64,000 nucleotides of DNA from Streptomyces sp. NP-1717. Lineage in GTDB: Bacteria; Actinomycetota; Actinomycetes; Streptomycetales; Streptomycetaceae. The position numbers and the translations under genes are program-made. Below, in pieces: positions 25,690-33,555 of the stretch. The stretch is taken from contig NZ_JAAPBF010000009.1 in NCBI RefSeq assembly GCF_022695985.1, positions 1 to 64,000 on the forward strand, in the 5' to 3' direction. The notes under the pieces were generated by a model. That model saw nothing but the letters and a program-made list of their open reading frames with translations. It was not told where the DNA came from and did no database searches. Each line of letters opens with the position of its first letter. Position 1 is the first letter of the stretch.

Positions 25690-26916
25690 TCAGGGCCGGC
25701 CGGGCGGTGTCAACGAGGGACGGCCGTTGAGCGCGGCGATGTCGTCGGCGGCCATCTGCCGGTACATCTCCGCCATACGGGCGAGGCTGCCGCGGTTCCA
25801 CGGAATGGCCGTGCCGGCGCGCTCCATCGCACGGCCCGCCTGGACGACGGCCGTGGTCGCCTCCACGCGGGCGCTCTCGTACGCGGCGAGCCCCGCCGGA
25901 ATGTCACCGTCCGCCCGCGCCAGCTCAAGGGCCAGAACGCGCGCGTCGAGTACGGCCTGTGACGCGCCGTTGGCCCCGGCGGGATACATCGGGTGGGCGG
26001 CGTCGCCGAGCAGCGTCACACGGCCGCGGCCCCAGGCGGGGAGCGGGTCGCGGTCGACCATCGGGTACTCCAGGATGTGGTCGCCGCGCGCCAGCAGATC
26101 GGGCACGTCGAGCCAGCCCATCGACCAGCTCTCGTAGTACGGCAGCACATCCTCCAGCGCGGCCGTGCGGTGGTCGTCGACCGCGTCGACGGCGCCGCCC
26201 CCGGGGAGGGGGGCCGGCTCGGCGACCCGTACCAGACAGACCCAGTTGATCCGGTCCCTGCCGATCGGATACACCACCAGCGACGCGTCGCCGTCCCGCA
26301 CGATCGCCATGGAGGTGCCGGTCAGGAACGGCCTGTCCAGCTTCGTCACACCACGCCACATCCGGTGGCCCGACCAGACCGGTGGCCCCTCGTCCGGGTG
26401 GAGTCGGGCGCGGACGGCCGAGTGCAGCCCGTCCGCACCGATCAGCGCGGCGCCGTCGAGCGTCTCGACGGCGCCGGTCCCGCGGTCCTCCACGCGGACG
26501 TGGACGGCGTCGGGCCCCTCGGTGAAGTCCAGCAGCCGGGTGCCGGTACGCACGGCGTCGGGGCCGAGCCGTTCACGGACCCGCTCCAGGAGCATCAGGT
26601 GCAACTCGCCCCGGTGGACGGAGTACTGCGGCCAGCGGTAGCCCTGGTCGAGGCCGCGGGGCTCGGCGAAGAGCTGGTCGCCGGAACTGTCGCAGTACAC
26701 GTGCTCGGCCGTGGCGACACCGAGGGCGGCGAGGTCGTCGCCGAGGCCCAGTTCGGTCAGCTCGCGGACCCCGTGGCTGAGGAGGTTCATCCCGACACCG
26801 AGCGGCTCGATGTGGCGGGCCCTCTCCAGCACGACGGCGTCGATGCCCGCGGTGTGCAGGCTCAGTGCGGCCGTCAGCCCGCCGATCCCGCCGCCGGCTA
26901 TGAGGACGGGCGTCAT
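25690..26916 (-). CDS. PhzS-like FAD-dependent phenazine hydroxylase
   Basis: A 408-residue group A flavoprotein monooxygenase that tracks Pseudomonas PhzS: FAD-binding GGGIGGLTAALSLH, EPLGVGMNLL, WPQYSVHRGELHLMLLERV, IGADGLHSAVRA, MWRGVT, EYPMVDRDPLPAWGRGRVTL and GDAAHPMYPAGANGASQA. PhzS carries out decarboxylative hydroxylation of phenazine-1-carboxylates. Here the likely product is 1-hydroxyphenazine, which would be the acceptor for the prenyltransferase encoded just upstream. The ATG at 26916 overlaps the stop of a 25-codon ORF (ATGA). There is no adjacent phzM-like N-methyltransferase, so pyocyanin itself is unlikely. Confidence 0.88.
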   Translation of the reverse strand: MTPVLIAGGGIGGLTAALSLHTAGIDAVVLERARHIEPLGVGMNLLSHGVRELTELGLGDDLAALGVATAEHVYCDSSGDQLFAEPRGLDQGYRWPQYSVHRGELHLMLLERVRERLGPDAVRTGTRLLDFTEGPDAVHVRVEDRGTGAVETLDGAALIGADGLHSAVRARLHPDEGPPVWSGHRMWRGVTKLDRPFLTGTSMAIVRDGDASLVVYPIGRDRINWVCLVRVAEPAPLPGGGAVDAVDDHRTAALEDVLPYYESWSMGWLDVPDLLARGDHILEYPMVDRDPLPAWGRGRVTLLGDAAHPMYPAGANGASQAVLDARVLALELARADGDIPAGLAAYESARVEATTAVVQAGRAMERAGTAIPWNRGSLARMAEMYRQMAADDIAALNGRPSLTPPGRP

Positions 26917-26990
26917 CGCTTCTCCCCCTCGGCCCCGTCGGCTCCGGGGACTTCCGCCCGGCGGAAGGTGAGTTCACGGGTTTCGGTCAT
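26913..26990 (-). CDS. Possible 25-residue coupled leader peptide
   Basis: A short frame (MTETRELTFRRAEVPG... ending EGEKR) with AGGAAAGGGG nine bases before its ATG. Its stop overlaps the start of the PhzS-like gene by four bases. It may serve translational coupling. It has no homologue that I recognise and could be chance; the good ribosome-binding site and exact overlap are the only support. Confidence 0.4.
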   Translation of the reverse strand: MTETRELTFRRAEVPGADGAEGEKR

Positions 26991-27058
26991 GCTGCTCTGC
27001 CCCTTTCCTGTGTGGTCGTCTCCGCGTCGTGCGTGCCCGTCGAAGCGCGGCGGTCCGG

Positions 27059-27964
27059 CTACTTCGAGGCAGGGGGCCGGACCCGGTCGGACAGCTGAGG
27101 TGTCTGCTGGTGATAGGCGGCGACCTTGTAGCACTCCTCGCCCGCCGCCAGCGCCCCGGCGTAGACGAGTACGCGCTCGCCGGCGTACGTGTAGGGCACG
27201 TTGGCCGCGAATTCACCGATCAGCGGCTCGTACTGGGCGGGGAGCGCCGCCGGGTCCGTACTCCTCGCGGAGAACGACATCCGCTCGATCTTCGGGGAGT
27301 CCCAGCCGAAGGTGGGATACATGGCGAAGGTGGTCCGGATGAAATCCATCATCCGCCCGCTCGGCTCCGGCAGTCCGTTCCGGCGAAGCATCGACAGGAC
27401 GGCCTCCCGTTCGAGCTGTTCGGAGGAGAGCCCGCTGAAGTACACGTTCCACGTCCGGTGGGCGTAGTCGATCGCGATGGCCGACACCTTGCCCTCCAGG
27501 CCGTAGGCGGCGAAGGAGTCGGCGTGCTCCGCCAGAGCGCGCGGCATGGACGGAATGCCGGCGAGCGTCGACAGCCGCTGCGGGTCGCCGAGGGGGAAGG
27601 ACACGTACGCCTTCTTGAAGCCGCCGACGATTCCGTAGTCGACACCGAAGCTGTCGACCGGGCACCGCCCCTGGATTTCCGAGAACAGGGTGCCGACCGG
27701 ATGGTCCGTCTTCTCGGCCAGTCCGTTCGACACGGCGATCCCGTACGGATCACCGGCGTCCGGGGGCACGGTGAAGTCGAACGCGAGCTCTCCCTTGTAA
27801 CGTTCGCCGGTCGCCAGGCTGAAGACGACATGGGCGTCCGCGAGCCCGTCACCGAAGGCGTCCAGGGCCGGCCGTACCTTCTCGCGCGAGCAGGGCACGT
27901 GTGCCAGCCGAGCCGTCTCCTCGATCGCCGCGTACAGGTCTTCCAATTGAGTGGCTTCGGGCAT
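27059..27964 (-). CDS. ABBA prenyltransferase, phenazine-type (PpzP/EpzP/Fnq28-like)
   Basis: A 301-residue CloQ/NphB-superfamily enzyme. It is clearly a distant paralogue of the NphB-like gene at 14187 and is closer to phenazine prenyltransferases of endophenazine producers: LYAAIEETARLAHVPCSREKVRPALDAF, NGLAEKTDHPVGTLFSEI, FGVDYGIVGGFKKAYVSF, SMPRALAEHADSFAAYGL, FAMYPTFGWDSPKIERMSFS. These enzymes prenylate dihydrophenazine carboxylate or hydroxyphenazine. Its position as first gene of the phenazine operon, before a PhzS-like hydroxylase, supports a phenazine acceptor. The ATG at 27964 has GGAGGG upstream. Donor chain length (C5 or C10) cannot be told. Confidence 0.85.
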   Translation of the reverse strand: MPEATQLEDLYAAIEETARLAHVPCSREKVRPALDAFGDGLADAHVVFSLATGERYKGELAFDFTVPPDAGDPYGIAVSNGLAEKTDHPVGTLFSEIQGRCPVDSFGVDYGIVGGFKKAYVSFPLGDPQRLSTLAGIPSMPRALAEHADSFAAYGLEGKVSAIAIDYAHRTWNVYFSGLSSEQLEREAVLSMLRRNGLPEPSGRMMDFIRTTFAMYPTFGWDSPKIERMSFSARSTDPAALPAQYEPLIGEFAANVPYTYAGERVLVYAGALAAGEECYKVAAYHQQTPQLSDRVRPPASK

Positions 27965-28046
27965 GTCACCCTCCAAGGGAGTACGGGCCACCGGCTTGCG
28001 CCCCCAGGGCCGGCTCGGGCATATGGCGGGATCCTCCTCTCCCCCG

Positions 28047-28061
28047 CTTGGCAACGGCTTG
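28047..28061 (-). promoter_or_regulatory. SARP-type direct-repeat site 3a (phenazine operon promoter)
   Basis: CTTG at 28047 and 28058 (minus-strand CAAG, 11-bp period; read as CAAGCCGTTGCCAAGCGG) facing the prenyltransferase at 27964. It lies back to back with site 3b in a 321-bp divergent region that contains no gene. Confidence 0.65.
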
Positions 28062-28093
28062 GCGCCGTGGGCGGGTTGAATCCCGCTCGGCGC

Positions 28094-28130
28094 CAAGCGG
28101 AAACCAACTCGCGCGCCGGTCCACGCCAAG
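28094..28130 (+). promoter_or_regulatory. SARP-type direct-repeat site 3b (rightward promoter)
   Basis: CAAG (28094), CAAC (28105), degenerate CCGG (28116) and CAAG (28127), exact 11-bp period, with the same unit order as sites 2 and 5. It faces the small HTH gene. Confidence 0.7.
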
Positions 28131-28285
28131 TCCTGCCGCCCGGCGGAGCCCTTGACGGGTACCGCCCGCCTCGGTGAACCTCTCCCCCAAGCGGGTCCAC
28201 CGGCGTTTCGCATCCGGGGGGTTGTGGGTGGATCCACGCGCGAAGGGGGAATTGTGAGCACGCTTCAATACCCGGGCGAAGGACG

Positions 28286-28492
28286 ATGAGCCGGGAGCCC
28301 GCGACAGCGGGCCTGACGGCGGATGACATCGTCGGCCTCCTGCGGGTCTCCAAAGGCTCCGTGTACCGCTACGCCCACCAGTACCGATGGCGCCGCTACA
28401 CCGACGCCGGCCGTTCCTACTACCATCCGGACGACGTCACGGCGACCCTCGATCATCTGGGTCGGGGCAAGGGCGACTCCGTGTCACCCTGA
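28286..28492 (+). CDS. Small excisionase/MerR-like helix-turn-helix protein
   Basis: A 68-residue winged-helix DNA-binding protein of the HTH_17 type: LTADDIVGLLRVSKGSVYRYAHQYRWRRY, then the wing DAGRSYYHPDDV. It has no other domain. Its ATG overlaps the TGA of an 11-codon GTG-started frame (28254-28289) that has AAGGGGG upstream, so translation may be coupled. It is placed between a SARP-type site and a hairpin, giving a monocistronic unit. It could be an accessory regulator of the cluster, or a remnant of an integrated element; no integrase is nearby. Confidence 0.65.
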   Translation: MSREPATAGLTADDIVGLLRVSKGSVYRYAHQYRWRRYTDAGRSYYHPDDVTATLDHLGRGKGDSVSP

Positions 28493-28516
28493 CGAGCCCC
28501 TCTCCGGATCGCTCGA

Positions 28517-28550
28517 CCGGACCGGCCGCCGGATCCCGCGGCCGGTCCGG
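28517..28550 (+). terminator. Hairpin terminator of the HTH gene
   Basis: CCGGACCGGCCG (28517-28528) pairs perfectly with CGGCCGGTCCGG (28539-28550), loop 10 bases, 24 bases after the stop codon. Confidence 0.6.
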
Positions 28551-28588
28551 AGCTACTCGCTCCCGCGGGAGCGGGCGGCGGCCGGCCC

Positions 28589-28617
28589 TTGACGGTCGGC
28601 AGCGAAGGACCTATAAA
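28589..28617 (+). promoter_or_regulatory. Consensus-like vegetative promoter
   Basis: TTGACG (28589-28594) and TATAAA (28612-28617) spaced by exactly 17 bp, an unusually good match in such GC-rich DNA. A start near 28624 would leave a leader of about 265 bases before the cupin gene. Confidence 0.65.
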
Positions 28618-28888
28618 TATTCTTGTCGCCCCGGGTCCGCCCCTCTCCAGTCAACTGGACCCCCTACAGGGCGACTTCGTGCTGCGGTGACCCGAAACCA
28701 CCGCTGACATCCCGGCCCAGCCCCTCTCCGCGGGCGGGCCTTTCTCCTTTTGACGCTCCTTCAGCAGCGTCGGCAGCCACCACTGCCCGCCCGCGCCTCC
28801 CGGACACCGCCGACACCGTCGCCGTGACCTCGCGCGGGCCGTCACCACTCGACATCCCCCATCGCCAGACGACGAGGAAGCGAGTCAC

Positions 28889-29446
28889 ATGAGCGGCCTG
28901 ATAGTTCCCCCCGGTCAGGGGCGGAAGCTGATCACCAAGGCACAGGAAGTCACCTTCAAGGTCACCGCCGAGGACGGCTCCTCGATCTCGTGCTTCGAGG
29001 TGGTCGTGCCGCCCGGCTTCGATGTCGGGGCGCACACGCACACCCGGTCCCAGGAGTTCTTCTACGTCCTGGAAGGGGAGTTGGACCTGCTGGCGTTCGA
29101 GCCGGCCGAACGCACCGCGGACACCTGGCACGACTGGAAGTCCGCGGGCGGTGACCAGGTCGTCCGCGCGGGCGCCGGCGCCTGCATGTTCGTTCCCCCC
29201 GGCTGCCCGCACGCGTTCAGGAACGCCACCGACAGACCGGCACGCATGCTGTTCCAGAGCTACCCCTCGCCCGACCACGAGCGGTACTTCGAGGAGATCG
29301 TGGAGATCTTCTCGGCCGGCGCCTCCGTGGACGCCGGCGCCGTGGAGGCGATGCGCGAGCGCTACGACGTCCGCGAGATCACACCGCTGCGCTACGAGCC
29401 GCCCGCCCCCGCCGGCGCGCGCCCGACGACGGCACACGGGAGGTGA
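28889..29446 (+). CDS. Cupin oxygenase, probable MomA-like THN monooxygenase
   Basis: A 185-residue single-domain cupin. The metal ligands are in GAHTHTRSQEFFYVLEGEL (His, His, Glu) and PPGCPHAF (His). Cupins of this type in naphterpin and furaquinocin clusters oxidise 1,3,6,8-tetrahydroxynaphthalene to a hydroxylated naphthoquinone such as flaviolin or mompain. Its direct neighbour is the aminotransferase expected to act next, and the THN synthase is in the same cluster, which supports that role. The ATG at 28889 has GAGGAAG upstream. Confidence 0.8.
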   Translation: MSGLIVPPGQGRKLITKAQEVTFKVTAEDGSSISCFEVVVPPGFDVGAHTHTRSQEFFYVLEGELDLLAFEPAERTADTWHDWKSAGGDQVVRAGAGACMFVPPGCPHAFRNATDRPARMLFQSYPSPDHERYFEEIVEIFSAGASVDAGAVEAMRERYDVREITPLRYEPPAPAGARPTTAHGR

Positions 29447-29451
29447 CCACG

Positions 29452-30594
29452 ATGGACCGTATCCCCCTCGTCCACTCCAGTCTGGGAGAGAAGGAGCTGG
29501 CGGCCGTCGCCGAGGTGTTCTCCTCGGGATGGCCCGCCGGTCAGGGGCCGAGAGGAAAGGCCCTGGAGGCCCGGCTGGCCGAGCGCTACGGAGTCGGTGA
29601 CGCGGTCGCGCTGAGCAACTGCGGGGCCGCGCTCCACCTGGCGATGCTCGCACTCGGCGTCGGTCCCGGCGACGAGGTGATCGTCGCCGACTACACCTTC
29701 CCGGCTCCCGCCCACGCGGTGAGGTACGTCGACGCGGTGCCGGTCTTCGCGGACGTACGGGCCGACACCGGCACCGTGGACCCCCGGTCGGTGGCGGACC
29801 TGATCGGCCCCCGGACCGTCGGTGTGATCGCCGTCGACACGGTCGGCCTGCCCGCCGACTACACGGAGCTGACGGCGATCGCCGACCGCCACGGACTGTT
29901 CGTCGTCGAGGACGCCGCGTGCGCGGTGGGCGCGACGTACCAGGGACGGGAGGCCGGCGCGCTCGCGCCGGTGGCCTGTCTCTCCTTCCACGGGCGCAAG
30001 GGGGCCACCAGCGGTGAGGGCGGTGCCCTGATCACCGCCGACCCCGCGCTCGCGGCGGACGCGAGGCTCCGGTCGTCGTTCGGTATCGGAAGCATCTTCG
30101 ACCAGGCGCAGACAGTCGGTCTGCCGATCCCCGTGTTCACCGACATCGGCTACAACTACAAGCTGTCCGACATCGCCGCCGCGATCCTCCAGGTACAGCT
30201 GGAGCGGGTCGGGGAACTGCTGGAGCGACGGAGCGCCGTCGCGGCGCGCTACGCGGAACTCCTCGCGGACGAGGAACTTCTGACGGTCCCTCATGTTCCG
30301 GAGGACCGTACCCACGCCTGGCAGTCCTACGTGGTCACCCTGGACCGGGCCGTGGACCGTGACGAGGTCGCCACCGCGCTGCGGGCGCAGGGCATCGGCT
30401 CCGGGCACGGCACGTGGGCGACCCATCTGCAGCCGGTGTACCGGAGCGAGCAGAAGTGCCCGGTCTCGGCGGACCTCTTCCGGCGCAATCTCGCCGTCCC
30501 GATGCACGCCGAACTCACCATGAGCCAGGTCGAACGGGTCGTGGACGTGCTGCGGAGCGCTCTGCGGACCCAGGCGAGCGGTCGCGCCGCCTGA
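29452..30594 (+). CDS. DegT/DnrJ/EryC1 PLP aminotransferase, NphE-like
   Basis: A 380-residue fold-type I aminotransferase with the PLP Lys183 in SFHGRKGATSGEGG and family segments SSGWPAGQGPRGKALE, VALSNCGAALHLAM and FTDIGYNYKLSDIAAAI. The family usually aminates keto-sugars, but no sugar genes are present. In naphterpin-type clusters the homologue (NphE) transaminates a naphthoquinone to 8-aminoflaviolin, which fits the cupin before it and the quinone reductase after it. I choose the ATG at 29452 because GGGAGG lies eight bases upstream; a GTG at 29443 overlaps the cupin stop but has no spacing for that site. Confidence 0.85.
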   Translation: MDRIPLVHSSLGEKELAAVAEVFSSGWPAGQGPRGKALEARLAERYGVGDAVALSNCGAALHLAMLALGVGPGDEVIVADYTFPAPAHAVRYVDAVPVFADVRADTGTVDPRSVADLIGPRTVGVIAVDTVGLPADYTELTAIADRHGLFVVEDAACAVGATYQGREAGALAPVACLSFHGRKGATSGEGGALITADPALAADARLRSSFGIGSIFDQAQTVGLPIPVFTDIGYNYKLSDIAAAILQVQLERVGELLERRSAVAARYAELLADEELLTVPHVPEDRTHAWQSYVVTLDRAVDRDEVATALRAQGIGSGHGTWATHLQPVYRSEQKCPVSADLFRRNLAVPMHAELTMSQVERVVDVLRSALRTQASGRAA

Positions 30595-30613
30595 GGCGTA
30601 CGGCCGGCTGTCG

Positions 30614-30658
30614 CCGATGCCGGGACGGGTCGCGCGTGCGGCCCGGTCCCGGCATCGG
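30614..30658 (+). terminator. Intergenic hairpin between aminotransferase and quinone reductase
   Basis: CCGATGCCGGGAC (30614-30626) pairs perfectly with GTCCCGGCATCGG (30646-30658), loop 19 bases. It may be a terminator or a partial attenuator inside the operon. Confidence 0.55.
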
Positions 30659-30709
30659 TGACGCCGTCGCGCGCGCCGCCCGACCCTTACAGAGAGAGGG
30701 AACCCCTTC

Positions 30710-31321
30710 ATGGAAGCCGTCAACGCCGCGATCATCTACTACAGCGCGACCGGCGCCGTCCACAGCATGGCGCGCGCCGCGGCCGAGGGCGCGGAGAAGG
30801 CCGGCGCACAGGTGCGGCTGCGCAAGGTCCCCGAACTGGCCCAGGAGTCGGCGATCAGCGCCAAACCGGCCTGGGCCCGGCACCTGCGCGAGACCGCCGA
30901 CGTCACCGAGGCCACCCTGGCGGACCTGGAGTGGGCCGACGCGGTGCTGTTCGGCACCCCCACCCGCTTCGGCAACCCGTCCATGCAGCTCAAGGCGTTC
31001 ATCGACACCACCGGCGGACTGTGGCGGCAGAACAGGCTCGCCGACAAGGTGTACTCGGTCTTCACCTCGACCGGCTCCGCGCACGGCGGACACGAGTCCA
31101 CCATCCTGGCGCTGGGGAACGTGTTCTACCACTGGGGCGGCGTCATCGTGCCCCCCGGTTACACCGATCCCGTCCAGCACGAGGTCGGCAATCCGTACGG
31201 CACCTCCCACTGGGCCGCCGACGGCCCGCCCGGCCAAGCGGTCCTGGACTGCGCCCACTACCAGGCCCGGCGCGCCGTGGTCGTGGCGGCGGCCCTGAAG
31301 GCCGGCCGCCACACCCTCTGA
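30710..31321 (+). CDS. WrbA-like flavodoxin-fold NAD(P)H:quinone oxidoreductase
   Basis: A 203-residue FMN-binding flavodoxin-like protein of the WrbA group: phosphate loop IIYYSATGAVHSMA, GTPTRFGNPSMQLKAFIDTT, VFTSTGSAHGGHESTILAL and PPGYTDP. It reduces quinones with NAD(P)H. Placed after the aminotransferase, it could supply the hydroquinone form of the naphthoquinone for oxidative transamination or a later methylation or prenylation. The ATG at 30710 is preceded by AGAGAGGGAA. It converges on the methyltransferase with a 36-bp gap. Confidence 0.85.
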   Translation: MEAVNAAIIYYSATGAVHSMARAAAEGAEKAGAQVRLRKVPELAQESAISAKPAWARHLRETADVTEATLADLEWADAVLFGTPTRFGNPSMQLKAFIDTTGGLWRQNRLADKVYSVFTSTGSAHGGHESTILALGNVFYHWGGVIVPPGYTDPVQHEVGNPYGTSHWAADGPPGQAVLDCAHYQARRAVVVAAALKAGRHTL

Positions 31322-31357
31322 CCCGCCGGGCCCGCGACGCCCTACGGGCGGACGGCG

Positions 31358-32374
31358 CTACTTCGAAGACAGGCCCTGGCGGGCGAAGATCAACGTGGTC
31401 GGCGACGGTGTGCGCAGGAAGGAGATGTCGTCGAAGCCGGACTTGGTGAGCCAGGCCCGGTAGTCCTCCCGGCGCCAGGTGCCTCCGTGCCTGCTCTTGA
31501 GGAGCATCTCCCCCGCGAAGGTCAGCGCGAAGGCGGGGCCGGAGCGGTCGTCGTCGACGACGTAGTCCGAGATGACCAGGGTGCCGCCGGGCCGCAGAGC
31601 GCTCCGTACCCTCGCGAAGATCTCCATGTTGCCCTCCGGTCCCTCCTGGTGGGCGATGTTGGAGTACGTCACGATGTCGTGGGCCGAGGTGCCGAAGTCG
31701 GTGGTGTGGAAGTCGCCGTCGAGGTAGCTGACGCGGTCGGCCACGCCGCGCTCGGCGAGCAGCCGGCGGGCGATCGCGTTGATCGGCGCCCAGTCGAGCT
31801 GGGTCGAGCGGGCGGCGGGGTTGAGCGCGAGCCAGACGGCGGAGTAGATGCCCGATCCGCCGCCGATGTCGAGAATGGAGATCTCCCCGGCCTCCGCGAG
31901 CCGCAGCGTCTCGGCGGCGATCGCCGCCACGGGGGCCGACTGCGCGGCGAGCGCCTGGACCAGATTCTCCCAGTGGGGGTTGTCGGCCACCTCCACCACC
32001 GCGTTCCGCAGCGGTCCCCCCGCGCGCACGACGTCGGGCAGGTCCGCCAGGGAGGCCATGTGCCCCATCTTGACCTTGGCGAAGCCGGTCAGGGACGCGG
32101 GCAGGCCGTCCACCAGGAAGGCGGACGCGTCGGCGGTGTTGCGGTACCGGCCGGCGTCCAGTTCGACGAGACCGATGCCGACCAGTGCGTCGAGGAGGGT
32201 CTGGGCGCCACGGTGCGAGATGCCCGCGAGGTCGGCCAGTTGGTCCGCGGAGGTCGCTCCGTTCTCCAGGTGGGTGAACACCGAATGGTTCGCCGCCGTC
32301 CCCAGCACACCGGTGGCCCAGTAACCGGTGATGAGCCGCATGATCCGATCCGATGTCGGTCGGCCGCTGTTCAT
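31358..32374 (-). CDS. SAM-dependent methyltransferase (O-methyltransferase family 2 layout)
   Basis: A 338-residue two-domain enzyme. Residues about 12-95 are a winged-helix dimerisation domain (LITGYWATGVLGTAANHSVFTHLENG) and residues about 160-330 the Rossmann SAM domain with ISILDIGGGSGIYSAVWLALNP. The usual catalytic His of plant-type O-methyltransferases is not obvious near YSNIAHQEGP. It is coupled to the type III PKS by an ATGA overlap (32371-32374), so the substrate is probably the THN-derived naphthalene or quinone. C-methylation, as known in furaquinocin-type clusters, is as possible as O-methylation. Confidence 0.82.
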   Translation of the reverse strand: MNSGRPTSDRIMRLITGYWATGVLGTAANHSVFTHLENGATSADQLADLAGISHRGAQTLLDALVGIGLVELDAGRYRNTADASAFLVDGLPASLTGFAKVKMGHMASLADLPDVVRAGGPLRNAVVEVADNPHWENLVQALAAQSAPVAAIAAETLRLAEAGEISILDIGGGSGIYSAVWLALNPAARSTQLDWAPINAIARRLLAERGVADRVSYLDGDFHTTDFGTSAHDIVTYSNIAHQEGPEGNMEIFARVRSALRPGGTLVISDYVVDDDRSGPAFALTFAGEMLLKSRHGGTWRREDYRAWLTKSGFDDISFLRTPSPTTLIFARQGLSSK

Positions 32375-33480
32375 ATTGTCCCTCCTGAATACAGGTACGG
32401 CTCCGAGGCGGAGTCCGGATTTCCTTGCGTCTCCACGGTCCAACTGCCCAGCGCCATCTCGGCGGTTATGCCGGGACCGAAACCGGCTATCAGACCCGTG
32501 GCGGCCGACGGCAGTACCGTGTCCTCCTCGAATTGCCGCCGCAGCGCCTCCAGTACGACAGCACTGGCGATGTTTCCGTAATCGGCCAGGGTGGACCAGC
32601 TGTGCCGGAACACCTTGCGGTCGACATTGAGGAACTTGGCCAGATCGTCCAGAATCCGGGGACCGCCGGCGTGAATGATGTAGAAATCGAGGTTGCCGAC
32701 GTCCCAGCCGTGACTCCTCGTGAATTCCCGCAGCACCGGGGCGAGCGGTTCCATCGTTCCGGGCACACGGCGGTCGAGCTGGAAATGGAAGCCGGTGTCG
32801 CGCACCGCGTACGAGATCCAGTCCTCGGTGTTCGGAATGAGATGGGCGGCGTTGCGCTCCAGGCTCACGCCGGTACCGCCGCTCCCCCGCACGACGGCGG
32901 CGCCCACCGCGTCACCGAACAGGCCGTCGGAGAGCAGCGCGCTGATGTCGTCGTCGGTGGGCTGGTAGCACAGCGAGCACAGCTCGCAGGAGACGATCAG
33001 GACGTTGCTCTCGGGGTGGGCGGCACAGAAGTCGTGGGCGCGGTTGATCGCTGCGCCCCCCGCGGCGCAGCCCAACTGGGCGATCGGCAACTGGCGCGTG
33101 TCGTACCGGAACCCCATCGTGTTGATCAGCCACGCGGTGAGCGAGGGCATGAGGAACCCGGTGCACGACACGTAGATGATGGCGTCGATGTCCTGTGCCC
33201 CGAGGCCCGCGTTCGCCAGGGCCTCCTCGACGACCGGCGGGCACCGCTTCTTCGATTCCAGCTCGTAGATGCGGTTGCGCTCCTCGAAACCCGGGTGCCT
33301 GAGCGTCTTTTCGACGGGCTGCACGATGTGACGCTTCCGCACTCCGGTGTTCTGTATCAGCCGCAGCGCCAGCGGCAGTTGCGGTTTTCCCGCGTGTACC
33401 TTCGCGGCGAATTCCATCGTCTCTTCCGCCGTGATCGTGTATTCCGGAACATGCACCGACGGCTTGCACAGGGTTGGCAT
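32371..33480 (-). CDS. rppA: Type III polyketide synthase, 1,3,6,8-tetrahydroxynaphthalene synthase
   Basis: Condenses five malonyl-CoA into 1,3,6,8-tetrahydroxynaphthalene. The 369-residue protein matches RppA nearly motif for motif: start MPTLCKPSVHVPE, LRLIQNTGVRKRHIVQPVEKT, YVSCTGFLMPSLTAWLIN, catalytic Cys138 in QLGCAAGGAAINRAHDFC, the CYQPTD segment, TEDWISYAVRDTGFHFQLD, His in IIHAGGPRILDDL and Asn in LADYGNIAS, ending IAGFGPGITAEMALGSW. Cys138 has the same number as in RppA. The ATG at 33480 avoids a 15-residue nonconserved extension. It heads a two-gene operon with the methyltransferase and has a three-unit SARP-type site about 80 bases upstream. Confidence 0.95.
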   Translation of the reverse strand: MPTLCKPSVHVPEYTITAEETMEFAAKVHAGKPQLPLALRLIQNTGVRKRHIVQPVEKTLRHPGFEERNRIYELESKKRCPPVVEEALANAGLGAQDIDAIIYVSCTGFLMPSLTAWLINTMGFRYDTRQLPIAQLGCAAGGAAINRAHDFCAAHPESNVLIVSCELCSLCYQPTDDDISALLSDGLFGDAVGAAVVRGSGGTGVSLERNAAHLIPNTEDWISYAVRDTGFHFQLDRRVPGTMEPLAPVLREFTRSHGWDVGNLDFYIIHAGGPRILDDLAKFLNVDRKVFRHSWSTLADYGNIASAVVLEALRRQFEEDTVLPSAATGLIAGFGPGITAEMALGSWTVETQGNPDSASEPYLYSGGTI

Positions 33481-33555
33481 GCGGAGATCCGCCTCTCTGA
33501 GGTGAAGAAGGTTCCGCTGTCCCACAGCGTGTACAGCTCAATGTCGCGCAACTCG

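Larger units (their letters stand above)
28493..28888. other. 396-bp intergenic region with terminator and strong promoter
   Basis: Contains the hairpin at 28517-28550 and the promoter at 28589-28617. The remaining ~270 bases would be the leader of the cupin transcript, with no gene supported in it. Confidence 0.6.

Noticed and set aside
31358-31390. A second copy of the MITE end (GACAGGCCCTGG near 31370)
   Set aside because: Only about 12 bases match, within the C-terminal coding sequence of a methyltransferase. It is a chance match.
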